Below are positions 15,894 to 15,940 of a stretch of 15,940 nt of DNA, in pieces. The notes beneath the pieces were generated by a model. The model was not told the DNA's origin. It worked only from the letters and a program-made list of their open reading frames with translations, and did not search any database. The DNA is taken from positions 1 through 15,940 of the forward strand of contig CAZWIF010000027.1 in assembly GCA_964634355.1 (NCBI GenBank), in the 5' to 3' direction. Made by a program: the position numbers and the translations under genes. The stretch comes from CAKPSH01 sp964634355 (GTDB lineage: Bacteria > Bacillota > Clostridia > TANB77 > CAG-508). Every line of letters begins with the position of its first letter. The first letter of the stretch is position 1.

Positions 15894-15940
15894 ATTGTTG
15901 TTTGTATAAATAATCCCATTGTATCGTATAATTAAATAAA

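Overview
The window is AT-rich DNA with strong AGGAGG-type ribosome binding sites, consensus sigma-A promoters, an LPXTG wall-anchored protein with its own sortase, and cohesin and dockerin modules. This points to a low-GC Gram-positive bacterium, most likely an anaerobic Clostridia-type Firmicute. The genus cannot be fixed from the sequence alone.

Left part (38-8220, all on the minus strand, read right to left). First comes a cell-surface cassette: a secreted cohesin-like protein ending in LPKTG (7168-8220), a sortase (6422-7033), a large secreted glucosaminidase (GH73 type) carrying SH3, two Big_2 and a C-terminal dockerin (4144-6396), and a second secreted cohesin-like protein with two cadherin-like beta-sandwich domains, a Glu-rich segment and a C-terminal membrane anchor (2820-4037). 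The likely logic is that the dockerin on the wall hydrolase docks onto one or both cohesin-like proteins, one sortase-anchored to the wall and one held in the membrane. This would be a small cellulosome-like assembly used for peptidoglycan remodelling rather than cellulose breakdown. Next, behind its own -10 element, is a nitrate/sulfonate/thiamine-precursor-type ABC importer in the order ATPase, permease, binding protein (38-2756).

Right part (8322-15893): purine nucleotide biosynthesis in several transcription units. purF is on the minus strand and ends in a very long perfect terminator hairpin. A 502-base spacer (9786-10287) separates it from the divergent purN-purE-purC operon. The spacer holds a long double-stranded RNA candidate resembling 6S RNA, a perfect 22-base palindrome and a perfect consensus promoter. 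purC and the convergent purB share a bidirectional terminator. purB and purA are divergent from back-to-back promoters, and purA is followed closely by a TetR-family regulator. PurF, PurN, PurE, PurC and PurB cover steps of the route to IMP, and PurA plus PurB convert IMP to AMP. The remaining pur genes (purK, purD, purL, purM, purH and others) are not in the window.

A short palindromic element headed by GTAGGG(G) recurs in four intergenic places (about 1-20, 1171-1196, 7086-7109, 11408-11431). One copy supplies the stop codon of the ABC permease, and another would be mis-translated as an N-terminal extension of PurC if the most upstream start were chosen.
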